Below are positions 29,803-39,464 of a DNA stretch of 60,574 nt, piece by piece. The DNA comes from Acidimicrobiia bacterium (lineage in GTDB: Bacteria; Actinomycetota; Acidimicrobiia; Acidimicrobiales; AC-14). Numbering within the stretch: the stretch's first letter is position 1; the number at the start of each line of letters is the position of its first letter. The notes under the pieces are model-generated. The model was not told the origin of the DNA, searched no databases, and was given only the letters and a program-made list of their open reading frames with translations. Location: assembly GCA_023264995.1 (NCBI GenBank), contig JAHFUR010000016.1, positions 1-60,574 of the forward strand, in the 5' to 3' direction. Position numbers and translations under genes: made by a program.

Positions 29803-30288
29803 CTACTTCTTCTTGACCGCCCCGGCCTCGAGGGCAGGGGGATCAGGGACGGTGACCATCCACTCGCCGAGGCGCTCCTTGTCGTGGAGGAGGTCGGCGA
29901 TGCTGGACTCGGAATATTCGTACTCGGGCGTCCAGAAGAGCGCGTCGAACGGGCAGACCTCGACGCAGATGCCGCAGTACATGCAGAGGGCGTAATCGAT
30001 GTCGAAACGGTCGAGGGCGTTGACCGTACGGGGCTTGCCCCCCTCACGGCGGGGCGGGCGCTTCTCCTTGTGGCCCTCGATGTAGATGCACCAGTCCGGG
30101 CATTCCCGGGCGCAGAGCATGCAGACCGTGCAGTTCTCTTCCTTCAGGGCGATCACGCCCCGGGTGCGAGGCGCCAGGTCTTCCTTCTCGTGGGGGTACT
30201 GCACCGTGACCGCACCCTGGGTCCAGGTGTTGATCATGGTCTTGAACGTGACGGCGAGGCCCTTGGCCAGTCCGGGAAGCTCGGGCAT
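29803..30288 (-). CDS. nuoI: Complex I subunit NuoI, two [4Fe-4S] clusters (11-subunit operon)
   Basis: The 161-residue protein binds clusters N6a and N6b through [12 protein letters not shown] and [12 protein letters not shown]. An N-terminal amphipathic part ([20 protein letters not shown]) lies on the membrane. In an enzyme without NuoEFG, this subunit is the likely entry point for electrons from ferredoxin, as proposed for related 11-subunit enzymes. It overlaps neither neighbour: nuoH lies 3 bases before it and nuoJ 34 bases after. Confidence 0.95.
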   Translation of the reverse strand: MPELPGLAKGLAVTFKTMINTWTQGAVTVQYPHEKEDLAPRTRGVIALKEENCTVCMLCARECPDWCIYIEGHKEKRPPRREGGKPRTVNALDRFDIDYALCMYCGICVEVCPFDALFWTPEYEYSESSIADLLHDKERLGEWMVTVPDPPALEAGAVKKK

Positions 30289-30291
30289 GCG

Positions 30292-31320
30292 CTACAGCAC
30301 CACCTTGAAGATCGCGGTGACCATGATGTTGACCAGCGAGAGGGGGATGAGGATCTTCCAGGCGAAGGACTGGAGCTGGTCCTCGCGGAACCGGGGGAAG
30401 GTGAACCGGATCCAGAAGATCAGGAAGGCGATCAGCATCACCTTGATACCGAGGACCACCGGGCCCAGCAGGTCGGCCATGATCCCGGTCTTGAACAGCG
30501 GCTGGTACCAGCCGCCGAAGTACAGGGTGGCGGCGATGGCGGAAAGGGCCAGGGCGGTACCGAACTCGGCCATGAAGAAGAAGAGGAACCGGAAGCCCGA
30601 GTACTCGGTCATGTAGCCGGCGACCAGCTCCGACTCGGCCACGGGCATGTCGAACGGGGTCTGGGTCAGCTCGGCCTGGGCCGCGGCCAGGAAGATGCCG
30701 AAGCCGACGATCTGGGTGAAGAAGAACGGGTTGCCCAGCCCCGAGAAGCCGAAGATGGAACCGTCGGCCTGGGCGTGGACGATGCCTTGGAGGCTCATGG
30801 TGTTGGCCTGGATGACCACGCCGACCACGGCGAGCACGAGCGGAAGCTCGTAGGCGATGAGCTGGCCGGCGGCCCGCAGCGACCCCAGCAGGGCGAACTT
30901 GTTGGCCGACGCCCAGCCGGCCATGAGGACGCCGATGACCCCGAGCGACGAGACGGCCAGGGCGTAGAAGATGCCGACGTCGAGGTTCTGGACCACCAGC
31001 CGAGGCCCGGTGGGCACCACCACGTAGAGGAGGAAGGTGGAGATCAGGACGACGAGCGGGGCCAGGGCGAACACCCGCCGGTCGGCCTCACCCGGGATGA
31101 TGTCCTCCTTCTGGATGAACTTGATCCCGTCGCCGATGAGCTGGAACCAGCCGTGGAACCCGCCGGGCTCCATGGGGCCCATCCGGCTCTGCATGTGGGC
31201 CATCATCTTGAGCAGGAAGACGTAGCCGAGGACCACGGCGCCGGCGGGGATGATCGACAGGACGATCACCGTCTTGATGATCGTCAGCTCCCAGTACGGG
31301 ATCTCGAGCGCGAACATCAT
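30292..31320 (-). CDS. nuoH: Complex I membrane subunit NuoH (11-subunit operon)
   Basis: The 342-residue subunit forms the quinone-chamber floor. Conserved parts are the loop HAQSRMGP-like segment MAHMQSRMGPMEPGGFHGWF, GDGIKFIQKEDIIPGEADRR, LMAGWASANKFALLGSLRAA and the acidic TEYSGFRFLFFFMAEF, followed by WIRFTFPRFREDQLQSFAWK. A gap of 85 bases separates it from nuoD; I see no gene or strong signal in that gap. Confidence 0.95.
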   Translation of the reverse strand: MMFALEIPYWELTIIKTVIVLSIIPAGAVVLGYVFLLKMMAHMQSRMGPMEPGGFHGWFQLIGDGIKFIQKEDIIPGEADRRVFALAPLVVLISTFLLYVVVPTGPRLVVQNLDVGIFYALAVSSLGVIGVLMAGWASANKFALLGSLRAAGQLIAYELPLVLAVVGVVIQANTMSLQGIVHAQADGSIFGFSGLGNPFFFTQIVGFGIFLAAAQAELTQTPFDMPVAESELVAGYMTEYSGFRFLFFFMAEFGTALALSAIAATLYFGGWYQPLFKTGIMADLLGPVVLGIKVMLIAFLIFWIRFTFPRFREDQLQSFAWKILIPLSLVNIMVTAIFKVVL

Positions 31321-31405
31321 GAGCGCACCGCCCCCCGGGTCTGCACGCGCTGGAGACTAGTGAGCCTCCCATGGTGAACGCCAAAACTGCAGAGGCTGTG
31401 CACGG

Positions 31406-32575
31406 CTAGCGGTCGATGTCCCCGAGGATGAAGTAGAGGCTGGAGAGGATGGTGATGATGTCGGGAACGTAGACGCCCTTGAGCAGCCACGGCGTGATGG
31501 ACACGTTGTGGAACGACGCCGAGCGGATCTTGCAGCGGAACGGGCCGAGGCCGCCCTGGCTCACCACGTAGTACCCCATCTCACCGAGCGGGTTCTCGGT
31601 GTGGGCCCAGGCTTCGCCGGCGGGCACCTTGATGATCCGGGGCACCTTGGCCTGGATCGGCCCCGACGGCAGGCCGTCGAGGAGCTGGTCGACCATCAGG
31701 GTGGCCTCGCGGGTCTCCTGGAGACGGACCCAGTACCGGGCGAAGGAGTCGCCGTCGGGATGGGTCCAGACCTTCCAGTCCAGCTCCTTCCACGCCAGCG
31801 GCGACGGGGCATCGCGGCGCAGGTCCCAGTCGACCCCGCTGGCCCGGATGTTGGCACCCGACAACCCGTAGGACAGGCCGACATCGGCCGGGATGACACC
31901 GACGCCCCGGGTGCGGGCCTCGAAGATCTCGTTGCCCATCAGGAGCTGCTCGAGCTCGTCGCAATACCCACGGATGCGCCGCATGGCGTCCTTGGTCTCG
32001 GCGATCCAGCCCTTGGGCAGGTCGTCCTTGATACCGCCGATACGGTCGAAGTTGGGGTGGAAGCGGCCGCCGGTGGCCGATTCGATCAGGTTGAGGACGT
32101 ACTCCCGGTCGCGGAAGGCGAAGAACACCGGGGTGATGGCCCCGAGCTGCACGCCCATCTCGCCGATGAACAGGGTGATGTTGGCGATGCGGCTGAGCTC
32201 GAAGAACAGGGTGCGGATCCACTGGGCCCGGGGCGGGGCCTCGATCTCCATGAGGTCCTCGGCGGCCAGGATGAACGGCACCTCGTTGGCGAACGAGGAC
32301 AGCCAGTCGATCCGGTTGATGAGGGTGGTGACCTGGGGGAAGGTGCGGACCTCGGTGAGCTTCTCGTAGCCGCGGTGCATGTAGCCGCACACCACGTCGG
32401 CCTTGACGACCTGCTCGCCGTCGAGGCGGGCGACGATGCGCAGCGTGCCGTGGGTGGCCGGGTGCTGGGGGCCGAGGTTGAGGGTCATCTCCTCGGTCTG
32501 CAGCTCGACGTTGAGCCGGGCGTCGGCCGCCTGGGAGGCGATGTAGGAGATGCGCTGCTGGTCGGTGACGGCCAT
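31406..32575 (-). CDS. nuoD: Complex I subunit NuoD (11-subunit operon)
   Basis: The 389-residue protein is the 49-kDa-type subunit lining the quinone site. It begins at ATG 32575, overlapping the nuoC stop (ATGA), and has LNLGPQHPATHGTLRIVARL, CGYMHRGYEKLTE, RANITLF-like SRIANITLFIGEMGVQLGAI and the C-terminal YFILGDIDR. The [NiFe] cysteine pairs of hydrogenase large subunits are absent, so it is not a hydrogenase. GPQHPATHG contains the His thought to help protonate quinone. Confidence 0.95.
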   Translation of the reverse strand: MAVTDQQRISYIASQAADARLNVELQTEEMTLNLGPQHPATHGTLRIVARLDGEQVVKADVVCGYMHRGYEKLTEVRTFPQVTTLINRIDWLSSFANEVPFILAAEDLMEIEAPPRAQWIRTLFFELSRIANITLFIGEMGVQLGAITPVFFAFRDREYVLNLIESATGGRFHPNFDRIGGIKDDLPKGWIAETKDAMRRIRGYCDELEQLLMGNEIFEARTRGVGVIPADVGLSYGLSGANIRASGVDWDLRRDAPSPLAWKELDWKVWTHPDGDSFARYWVRLQETREATLMVDQLLDGLPSGPIQAKVPRIIKVPAGEAWAHTENPLGEMGYYVVSQGGLGPFRCKIRSASFHNVSITPWLLKGVYVPDIITILSSLYFILGDIDR

Positions 32576-33255
32576 CAGCCCTCCCCGTCGCCCTTGTAGG
32601 TGGCGGGGAACTGCTCCACGTCGACCAGGCCGGGCCACGGCTTGACCTCGCGGGCCAGCAGCGGGAAGTCCTTGCGCATCGGGAAGCCTTCGAACTCGCC
32701 CGGGAGGTAGAGGTGGGTGAGGTTGGGGTGACCGGTGAAGTCGAACCCGTACATCTCCCACGTCTCCCGCTCGCACCAGTCGGCGCCCGGGTAGGCCGTG
32801 ATCCACGACTCGATGCGAGGGTTCAGGTCGTCGAGGTCGGCCTTGAGCGTGACCCCGATGTGGCGGATGGTGGAGTACAGCCGGGCCAGCACCTGGAAAC
32901 GGGTGTCGCCGCCGGCGTACCCGCTCTGGATCCCTTCGATCACCGGCTCCTCGACGACCTCCTCGGCCGGCAGGGCGGCCTCGTCGTCGGGGTCGGGCGC
33001 CGGCCCCTCGATGACCTTGGGGTTGGGCCAGGTGTGGGGCATCCAGTCGATGCCCGACAGGTAGCAGAAGTAGTCGAAGCCCATGGCCTTGCAGGCCTCG
33101 GCGGCCCGCAGCCAGGCGTCGGGACGCACCCGCACCCAGAGGTCGCCGCTGCGGATGTGGGACCCCACGACGGCGGCCCCGAGCCGGGTGGTCAGATCCT
33201 CGAGGAGCGCCTTCTGGCGGTCGTCGGTGGCCGTGGTCGAGTCAGCGGACGACAA
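32575..33255 (-). CDS. nuoC: Complex I subunit NuoC with acidic insert (11-subunit operon)
   Basis: The 226-residue protein carries the 30-kDa signature [20 protein letters not shown] and the C-terminal [11 protein letters not shown]. Between the N-terminal domain ([16 protein letters not shown]) and the main fold is an insert of about 35 residues rich in Asp and Glu ([20 protein letters not shown]) that I do not expect from the family. It starts inside the end of nuoB, with a 14-base overlap, and its stop overlaps the nuoD start. Confidence 0.93.
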   Translation of the reverse strand: MSSADSTTATDDRQKALLEDLTTRLGAAVVGSHIRSGDLWVRVRPDAWLRAAEACKAMGFDYFCYLSGIDWMPHTWPNPKVIEGPAPDPDDEAALPAEEVVEEPVIEGIQSGYAGGDTRFQVLARLYSTIRHIGVTLKADLDDLNPRIESWITAYPGADWCERETWEMYGFDFTGHPNLTHLYLPGEFEGFPMRKDFPLLAREVKPWPGLVDVEQFPATYKGDGEG

Positions 33256-33754
33256 TTGGTTCCCCCCGCCAGCGCTCGGCCATGTCCTCGTTCTGGATGC
33301 GCTCCTGCAGGAGGACGATGCCCTCGAGCAGAGCCTCGGGCCGGGGCGGGCAGCCGGGGACGTACACGTCGACCGGGATGATCTGGTCGACGCCCTTGGT
33401 CACCGAGTACGAGTCCCAGTAGGGGCCGCCGCAGTTGGCGCACGAGCCCATGGAGATGACGTACTTGGGGTCGGGCATCTGCTCCCAGAGCCGGCGGATG
33501 GCCGGGGCCATCTTGTCGGTCACCGTGCCGGAGATCACGACCAGGTCGGCCTGGCGAGGCCCGGCCGGGAACGGAATCACGCCAAGGCGCATGACGTCGT
33601 ACCGGGGGGAGCCGAAGGCCGCCCCCATCTCGATGGCGCAACAGGCCAGGCCCCACTGGTAGACCCAGAGGGAGTACTTCCGGCTGTAGTTGAGAAGCCA
33701 GGTGAGCGGCTTCATGGAGGGCTTGGCGAACGTGCCCTTCTCGACCAGACCCAT
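33242..33754 (-). CDS. nuoB: Complex I subunit NuoB, cluster N2 (11-subunit operon)
   Basis: The 170-residue protein ligates the terminal cluster N2. The tandem Cys pair is in [11 protein letters not shown], the third Cys in [12 protein letters not shown] and the fourth in [16 protein letters not shown]. The N-terminal [19 protein letters not shown] differs strongly from the NuoB of the second operon. It lies 17 bases after nuoA. Confidence 0.96.
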   Translation of the reverse strand: MGLVEKGTFAKPSMKPLTWLLNYSRKYSLWVYQWGLACCAIEMGAAFGSPRYDVMRLGVIPFPAGPRQADLVVISGTVTDKMAPAIRRLWEQMPDPKYVISMGSCANCGGPYWDSYSVTKGVDQIIPVDVYVPGCPPRPEALLEGIVLLQERIQNEDMAERWRGEPIVVR

Positions 33755-33771
33755 CTAGTGCTGCGCTCCCA

Positions 33772-34137
33772 TCAAACCCAACGAAGGACACCCTTGCGCC
33801 AGGCGTACAGCAGGCCGAGGGCGAGGATGAAGACGAATACGCCCATCTCGGCCAAGCCGAAGACGGCCAGAGCCTCGAGACGGACGGCCCACGGGAAGAT
33901 GAAGACCGCTTCCACGTCGAACATGACGAACAGGAGGGCGAAGACGTAGTACCGGATCTGGCTCTGCGACCAGCCCACGCCGACCGGGTCGACACCACAC
34001 TCGTAGTTGATGTACTTCCCGGCCTGCGGCCGGGTGGGCCGCAGCAGTTTGCCCAGCCCGAGCATGGCCCCGACCATCAGGACGGCGGCGCCACCGAAGA
34101 TGGCGACCGTCAGGTACTGGCGGAGGAACTGGGACAT
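33772..34137 (-). CDS. nuoA: Complex I membrane subunit NuoA (11-subunit operon)
   Basis: The 121-residue subunit has three membrane helices and the conserved cytoplasmic loop INYECGVDPVGVGWSQSQIR, followed by YYVFALLFVMFDVEAVFIFP with the acidic residues of the E-channel. It is the first nuo gene of the 11-subunit operon. A small unassigned gene ends 9 bases upstream, and the other nuo operon ends about 310 bases upstream. Confidence 0.95.
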   Translation of the reverse strand: MSQFLRQYLTVAIFGGAAVLMVGAMLGLGKLLRPTRPQAGKYINYECGVDPVGVGWSQSQIRYYVFALLFVMFDVEAVFIFPWAVRLEALAVFGLAEMGVFVFILALGLLYAWRKGVLRWV

Positions 34138-34146
34138 GACGTGATC

Positions 34147-34383
34147 CTAACGAAGGCCGTCGTCAGGTGTCGAAGGACCGTTCGGCCGTGGCGGGCGCCG
34201 GGTCAAGGCCAGCGTGACGTGCTGCTCCCCGGCGGCTTCGGCCAGGACGGCGGTCAGTGACGGCTCACTGCTCCAGCCGCACGAGCAGCGGACCGAGTAG
34301 CGCGCCCCGTCGGCGTCGACCTGCATGCGCGCCCCGGCGTCGACCCGGTGATCGTCATCTTGTCGCACATCCCCTACCGACAC
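34147..34383 (-). CDS. Small unassigned protein with CxC motif between the two nuo operons
   Basis: A 78-codon frame from GTG 34383 (GAGG about eight bases upstream) ends nine bases before nuoA. The part ADGARYSVRCSCGWSSEPSL followed by AEAAGEQHVTLALTRR looks like small Cys-containing actinobacterial proteins of unknown function; CSCGW could be half of a zinc site. GTG 34368 and ATG 34326 are other possible starts. Its position in line with both nuo operons suggests cotranscription with them. I do not recognise a function. Confidence 0.55.
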   Translation of the reverse strand: MSVGDVRQDDDHRVDAGARMQVDADGARYSVRCSCGWSSEPSLTAVLAEAAGEQHVTLALTRRPPRPNGPSTPDDGLR

Positions 34384-34451
34384 GTTGGTCGCCTCTGCTC
34401 GACGGTGCGGCGATGGTACTGGCCGCGACACTCTCAACCCCACTTCTTCGC

Positions 34452-36011
34452 TCAGAGCCGGAGAAGGGTGGCGTGGCGGGCGAAGTCGATGACCGGTTGG
34501 GGCAGGAGGCCGGCGCCGACGGTGTAGGCCAGGCAGATCCCGATGGCGATGGCGGCGGCGACAGGGATCTCGACCCGTGTAACGGTGGCGGTGGCCGTCG
34601 CCAGCCCCCCGGCCTCCCCCTCGCCCAGCGGTGTCTCGGGACCGATGCCCGCCATGGTCTGCTCGGGGGCCATGTACATCACGACGATCAGGCGCAGGTA
34701 GAAGTAGGCGGCGATGACCGACGCCAGCATGGCGATGACGGCGATGGCGTAGGAATGGGCCTCCACCGCGGCGGAGATCACGTAGAACTTGGCCAGGAAG
34801 CCCGCGGTGAAGGGGGCGCCGGCCTGAGCCAGGAGGAAGACCGTGAAGGCCAGGGCCAGGCCGGGCCGGTCGCGGGACAGACCGCGATAGGCGTCGAGGC
34901 CGGTACGGTTGTCGCCTTTCCGGGAGACGATGGCCACCGTGGCGAAGCTGCCGACGACCACGAAGGAGTACGACAGCAGGTAGAAGAGCGACCCGGCGAT
35001 GCCGCGCTCGTTGGCCGCCTGGAGCCCGATGAGGATGTAACCGGCGTGGCTGATGGAGGAGTAGGCCAACATGCGCTTCACGTCGCCCTGGACGACGGCC
35101 AGGCTGGCGCCCACGACCATGCTGAGGACGGCGAGCACCCAGACGATGGGCCGCCAGTCCAGCTGGGCCGTACCGAAGGCCGAGTAGAAGATGCGCAGGA
35201 GGGCGGCGAAGCCGGCGGCCTTGGCCGCGGCGGCCATGAACCCGGTGACCGGCGTCGGCGAGCCCTGGTAGACGTCGGGCGTCCACATGTGGAACGGCAC
35301 CGCAGCCACCTTGAACCCCAGCCCGACTAGGAGGAACGCGAACCCGCCCAACAGCACTCCGCCGGTCACGGTCTGGGTGGACAGGAACTCGGCGATGAAG
35401 CCGAGGTTGGTCGATCCCGTCGAGCCGTAGGTGAGGGCCACGCCGTAGAGGAAGAACGCGGAGGAGAACGAGCCCAGCACGAAGTACTTGATGGCCGCCT
35501 CGCGCGACTGCTCCCGGCGCTGGTGGTAGCCGGCCAGCACGTACAGGGCGATGGAGAGGATCTCGAGGCCCAGGAAAATGAGGATGAGGTCGTTGGCCTT
35601 GGCCATCACGATGCCGCCGGAGCCCGACAGCATCATCAGGACGTAGAACGACGGGGCCTCGAGCCTCTCCTGCCGGAGGTACCCATGGGCCAGCAACGCG
35701 CCCAACCCGACGGCGATGCAGATGACCACGGTGAAGAAGACGGCGAAGCCGTCGATGACAACGGCATCGGCCACCGCGAGTCGGGCCCCGCCGGCACCGC
35801 CGCCGACGTCCTGCCAGATACCCCACGACGCCACCAGGGCGGCGACGGCGACAGCAACGGTGAAGACGCACGCCCCGGTGGCCATGGCCCGGTCGCGCCG
35901 GAACGTGCCGGCGACGAGGAGGACCAGGGCGCCGGCGATCAGGATGAGCTCGGGCGACAGGAGGCTCCACTCGACGTGGGGCAGGCTGATCGGCTCCAAC
36001 TGGGCGATCAT
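34452..36011 (-). CDS. nuoN: Complex I membrane subunit NuoN (14-subunit enzyme)
   Basis: The 519-residue protein starts at ATG 36011, which overlaps the nuoM stop in ATGA. It has about 14 hydrophobic segments. The channel Glu is in FLGLEILSIALYVLAGYH, and further signatures are LGFKVAAVPFHMWTPDVYQG and VKRMLAYSSISHAGYILIGL. An extra hydrophilic stretch near residue 470 (GPETPLGEGEAGG) precedes the last helix. The frame remains open far upstream through nuoM and nuoL, but that is a shadow. Confidence 0.95.
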   Translation of the reverse strand: MIAQLEPISLPHVEWSLLSPELILIAGALVLLVAGTFRRDRAMATGACVFTVAVAVAALVASWGIWQDVGGGAGGARLAVADAVVIDGFAVFFTVVICIAVGLGALLAHGYLRQERLEAPSFYVLMMLSGSGGIVMAKANDLILIFLGLEILSIALYVLAGYHQRREQSREAAIKYFVLGSFSSAFFLYGVALTYGSTGSTNLGFIAEFLSTQTVTGGVLLGGFAFLLVGLGFKVAAVPFHMWTPDVYQGSPTPVTGFMAAAAKAAGFAALLRIFYSAFGTAQLDWRPIVWVLAVLSMVVGASLAVVQGDVKRMLAYSSISHAGYILIGLQAANERGIAGSLFYLLSYSFVVVGSFATVAIVSRKGDNRTGLDAYRGLSRDRPGLALAFTVFLLAQAGAPFTAGFLAKFYVISAAVEAHSYAIAVIAMLASVIAAYFYLRLIVVMYMAPEQTMAGIGPETPLGEGEAGGLATATATVTRVEIPVAAAIAIGICLAYTVGAGLLPQPVIDFARHATLLRL

Positions 36012-37537
36012 CGTTCCGCCGCCCCGGCCGCGACCGCCGGCTGGCGGTAGTCGGAGTGCTCCTGGACGTGGGCGATCAGTTCTCGCACCGACGGGGCGAT
36101 GCGGTCGAGGACGGGCTTCGGGTACACACCGAGGAGCACGATCAGGGCCACGAGAGGAGCCATGATGGCTCGCTCGCGCATCGTCATCTCCGAGAACGTG
36201 GCGTTCTCGCCCGAGACCGGGCCGTGGAACACCCGCTGGTAGGCCCACAAGAGGTAGAGAGCGGCGAGAATGACGCCGGCGGTGGCCACGACCGCCCACC
36301 ACCGGTGGGTGACGAACGTGCCGATCAGCACCAGGAACTCGCCCACGAACCCGTTGAGGCCGGGCAGGCCGATCGACGACAGCATGACCAGCATGAAGAC
36401 GCCGGCGAACACCGGCGCCACCCGCTGGATGCCGCCCAGCTCGGCGATGAGCCGGGTGTGCCGGCGCTCGTAGATCATGCCGACCAGGAAGAAGAGGGCG
36501 CCGGTGGACAGCCCGTGGTTCACCATCTGCAGGACCCCGCCCTCGAGGCCTTGCTGGGACAGGCCGAAGGTGCCCACCACGATGAAACCGAGGTGGGCCA
36601 CCGAGGAGTAGGCCACCAGGCGCTTGAGGTCCTTCTGCATGATGGCGACGACCGCGCCGTAGATGATGCCGATCGTGCCCAGGGTCAGGAACAGCGGGGC
36701 CATGTCGACGGCGGCCTGGGGGAACAGGTAGAGCCCGAACCGCAGGAACCCGTAGGTGCCGAGCTTCAGCATGATCCCAGCCAGGATCACCGAACCGCCG
36801 GTGGGCGCCTCGGTGTGGGCGTCGGGCAGCCAGGTGTGGACCGGGAAGATCGGCACCTTGATGGCGAACGACGCGGCGAACGCCAGGAACAGCCAACGCG
36901 CCGTGCTGGATGCCAGCGACTGCTCGTTGGCCAGGGTGACCACGTCGAAGGTGAGGTGCCCGGTGGCCCGCTGGTGCAGGAACACCACGGTCAGGATGCC
37001 GACAAGCATCAGCGCGGAGCCGACCATCGTGTAGAGGAAGAACTTGAGCGTGGCGTAGATGCGCCGGTCGTAACCCCAGCCGCCGATGAGGAAGTACATC
37101 GGGATGAGGACCAGTTCCCAGAAGAGGAAGAACAGGAACAGGTCGAGCGACATGAACACGCCCATGCACCCGGCCTCGAGCAGCAGCATCCAGGCCACGT
37201 AGCCCTTGACGTCCTTGTGGACCGCGGGGCCGACGATCACCAACGGGAAGAGGACCCCGGTGAGCCCGATGAGGAACAGCGAGATGCCGTCGACCCCGAG
37301 CTTCCACGAGATGCCGAACGAGCGGATCCATACGTGGTCGGAGACGAACTGGAAACCGGTGCCGGTGGCTCGGTAGTCGAACATCAGGGCGACGGCCAGG
37401 GCCAGGCTCACGCCGGCGAAGGTGACCCCCACCAGCTTGAGGAGCCGTTCGTTGTCGCGCGGCATGAGGGCCACCACGCCGGCGCCAAGCACCGGTACCA
37501 GCACGAGCAGGGTGAGGATCGGGAGGGAGCCGGACAC
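36008..37537 (-). CDS. nuoM: Complex I membrane subunit NuoM (14-subunit enzyme)
   Basis: The 509-residue antiporter-like subunit has LFFLFWELVLIPMYFLIGGW with the channel Glu, FAIKVPIFPVHTWLPDAHTE, and DLKRLVAYSSVAHLGFIVVG. It starts at ATG 37537, one base after the nuoL stop, and its own stop overlaps the nuoN start. The last 35 residues are hydrophilic. Confidence 0.96.
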   Translation of the reverse strand: MSGSLPILTLLVLVPVLGAGVVALMPRDNERLLKLVGVTFAGVSLALAVALMFDYRATGTGFQFVSDHVWIRSFGISWKLGVDGISLFLIGLTGVLFPLVIVGPAVHKDVKGYVAWMLLLEAGCMGVFMSLDLFLFFLFWELVLIPMYFLIGGWGYDRRIYATLKFFLYTMVGSALMLVGILTVVFLHQRATGHLTFDVVTLANEQSLASSTARWLFLAFAASFAIKVPIFPVHTWLPDAHTEAPTGGSVILAGIMLKLGTYGFLRFGLYLFPQAAVDMAPLFLTLGTIGIIYGAVVAIMQKDLKRLVAYSSVAHLGFIVVGTFGLSQQGLEGGVLQMVNHGLSTGALFFLVGMIYERRHTRLIAELGGIQRVAPVFAGVFMLVMLSSIGLPGLNGFVGEFLVLIGTFVTHRWWAVVATAGVILAALYLLWAYQRVFHGPVSGENATFSEMTMRERAIMAPLVALIVLLGVYPKPVLDRIAPSVRELIAHVQEHSDYRQPAVAAGAAER

Positions 37538-39448
37538 CTACGCCGACCTTGCGACGGCGTACGCCAGGATGGCCACGGCGCCGACGGCGACGGCCAGCGC
37601 GTAGTTGCGGACGAAGCCGGACTGGACCGTGCGCAGGCGGGTGCCGCCGGCCCGGACCAGGGCGCCGACGCCGTTGACCGTGCCGTCGATCACCTTGGCG
37701 TCGACGACGAAGGCGCTGAAGTTGGCCAGGGCACGGCCAGGCGCCTCGACGATCTTCTGGTAGAGCGCATCGACGTACCAGGCATGCCGGAGGACCTCGG
37801 GCTCGACCGTCTCGGCCCGCACCCGGTTGCGCAACCAGATGGAATAGGCCAGCCCGATCCCCGACAGCGCGCCGACCGTGGTGACGACGATCAGGCCGAG
37901 CTTGGTGCTGCTGCTGGACGCGAACTCGTGGGGGTGGGCCAGCACCGGTTCCAACCACCGCTCCAGCGGCGACTTGAGGATGCCGCCCACGGCGGCCAGC
38001 CCGGCCAGGACCACCAGCGGGAAGGCCATGGTGGGGGGCGACTCGTGGGGCTTGAAGTCGCCATGCGCGCCGTGCGCGTCGTGGGCGACATCTTCGCCGT
38101 GGGCCTCGGCGGCCTCCGGCTTCTTCCAGCGCTCGCCGCCGTAGAACACCAGGAAGACCTGGCGGCTCATGTAGTAGGCGGTCATGAGCGCGGTCAGCAG
38201 GCCGATGAACCACAGGGCCTTGTTCTTCTCGAAGGCGGCCAGCAGGATGTCGTCCTTCGACCAGAAGCCGGAGAAGGGCGGCACGCCGGCAATGGCCAGC
38301 CAACCGACAATGAAGGTGCCGCTGGTGATCGGCATCCACTTGCGGAGGGCGCCCATGTACTTCATGTCCTGCTCGTCGTGCATGCCGTGGATGACCGAGC
38401 CGGCGCCGAGGAACAGCAGGGCCTTGAAGAAGGCGTGGGTGACCATGTGGAAGATGGCGGCGACGTAGGCACCCGACCCGACGGCCAGGAACATGTAGCC
38501 GAGCTGGGACACCGTGGAGTACGCCAGCACCTTCTTAATGTCGTTCTGGGCGCAGGCGATGGTGGCCGCGAAGAACGCGGTCAGGGCACCGATGGTGGCG
38601 ATCAGGGTGAGCGCGCCCGGGGCCAGGTTCAGGATGGGGTTGACCCGCACCATCAGGAACACGCCGGCGGTGACCATGGTGGCCGCGTGGATCAAGGCCG
38701 ACACGGGTGTCGGGCCCTCCATGGCGTCGGGTAGCCACACGTAGAGCGGGAGCTGGGCCGACTTCCCCACCGCGCCGACGAACAGCAGGAGGGCGATGGC
38801 TGTGGCCGTGACGTGGGTCAGCTCGTGGGCGCCCTCGAGCACCGGGACGTAGTTGAGCGAGCCGAACGTGGCGAAGATCAGGAACATGGCCAGCATGAAC
38901 CCGAAGTCGCCCACCCGGTTGGTGACGAACGCCTTCTTGCCGGCGGTGGCGGCCGACGGCCGTTCGAACCAGAACGAGATGAGGAAGTACGAGCAGGCGC
39001 CCACGCCCTCCCAGCCCAGGAAGGTCAGCAGGAACGAGTCGGACAGGACCAGCATCAGCATGGAGAAGGCGAACAGGTTCAGGTAGACGAAGAACGTGGG
39101 GTAGCGCTCGTCGCCGTGCATGTAGCCCACCGAGTAGAGGTGGATCAGGGCGCCGACGCCGGTGACGAACAGGGCCATCGTCACCGACAGGGGGTCGACG
39201 AGGAACCCGACGTGCACGTCGAGACCGCCGACGGAGATCCAGGAGAACAGGTCCTGCTGGAAACGGCGCTCCTCGCCGTGCAGGCCCATGAGGTCGAAGA
39301 ACACGCCGACGGCCACGACGAAGGCGCCGACCATCATGGCCGTGGCCACGTAACCGGCCTTCGGGTCGCCCATGCGCCGGCCGGTGGCCAGCAGGATGAG
39401 GAACCCGGTCAGGGGCAGGGCGGGTATGAGCCAGACGGCGTGCATCAT
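37538..39448 (-). CDS. nuoL: Complex I membrane subunit NuoL (14-subunit enzyme)
   Basis: The 636-residue subunit has YMHGDERYPTFFVYLNLFAF, the channel Glu in FLGWEGVGACSYFLISFWFE, GKSAQLPLYVWLPDAMEGPT and DIKKVLAYSTVSQLGYMFLA. A His/Asp-rich cytoplasmic loop (EAHGEDVAHDAHGAHGDFKP) interrupts the later half. The C-terminal part includes the lateral-helix region and a terminal membrane segment. Confidence 0.96.
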   Translation of the reverse strand: MMHAVWLIPALPLTGFLILLATGRRMGDPKAGYVATAMMVGAFVVAVGVFFDLMGLHGEERRFQQDLFSWISVGGLDVHVGFLVDPLSVTMALFVTGVGALIHLYSVGYMHGDERYPTFFVYLNLFAFSMLMLVLSDSFLLTFLGWEGVGACSYFLISFWFERPSAATAGKKAFVTNRVGDFGFMLAMFLIFATFGSLNYVPVLEGAHELTHVTATAIALLLFVGAVGKSAQLPLYVWLPDAMEGPTPVSALIHAATMVTAGVFLMVRVNPILNLAPGALTLIATIGALTAFFAATIACAQNDIKKVLAYSTVSQLGYMFLAVGSGAYVAAIFHMVTHAFFKALLFLGAGSVIHGMHDEQDMKYMGALRKWMPITSGTFIVGWLAIAGVPPFSGFWSKDDILLAAFEKNKALWFIGLLTALMTAYYMSRQVFLVFYGGERWKKPEAAEAHGEDVAHDAHGAHGDFKPHESPPTMAFPLVVLAGLAAVGGILKSPLERWLEPVLAHPHEFASSSSTKLGLIVVTTVGALSGIGLAYSIWLRNRVRAETVEPEVLRHAWYVDALYQKIVEAPGRALANFSAFVVDAKVIDGTVNGVGALVRAGGTRLRTVQSGFVRNYALAVAVGAVAILAYAVARSA

Positions 39449-39464
39449 CGAGCGCTCATTCGGC

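Noticed and set aside
34452-38339. A single 1,295-codon minus-strand frame ending in NuoN
   Set aside because: Only the part from ATG 36011 reads as NuoN. The upstream part is the wrong frame of nuoM and nuoL, which are intact in their own frames, so this is not a fusion protein.
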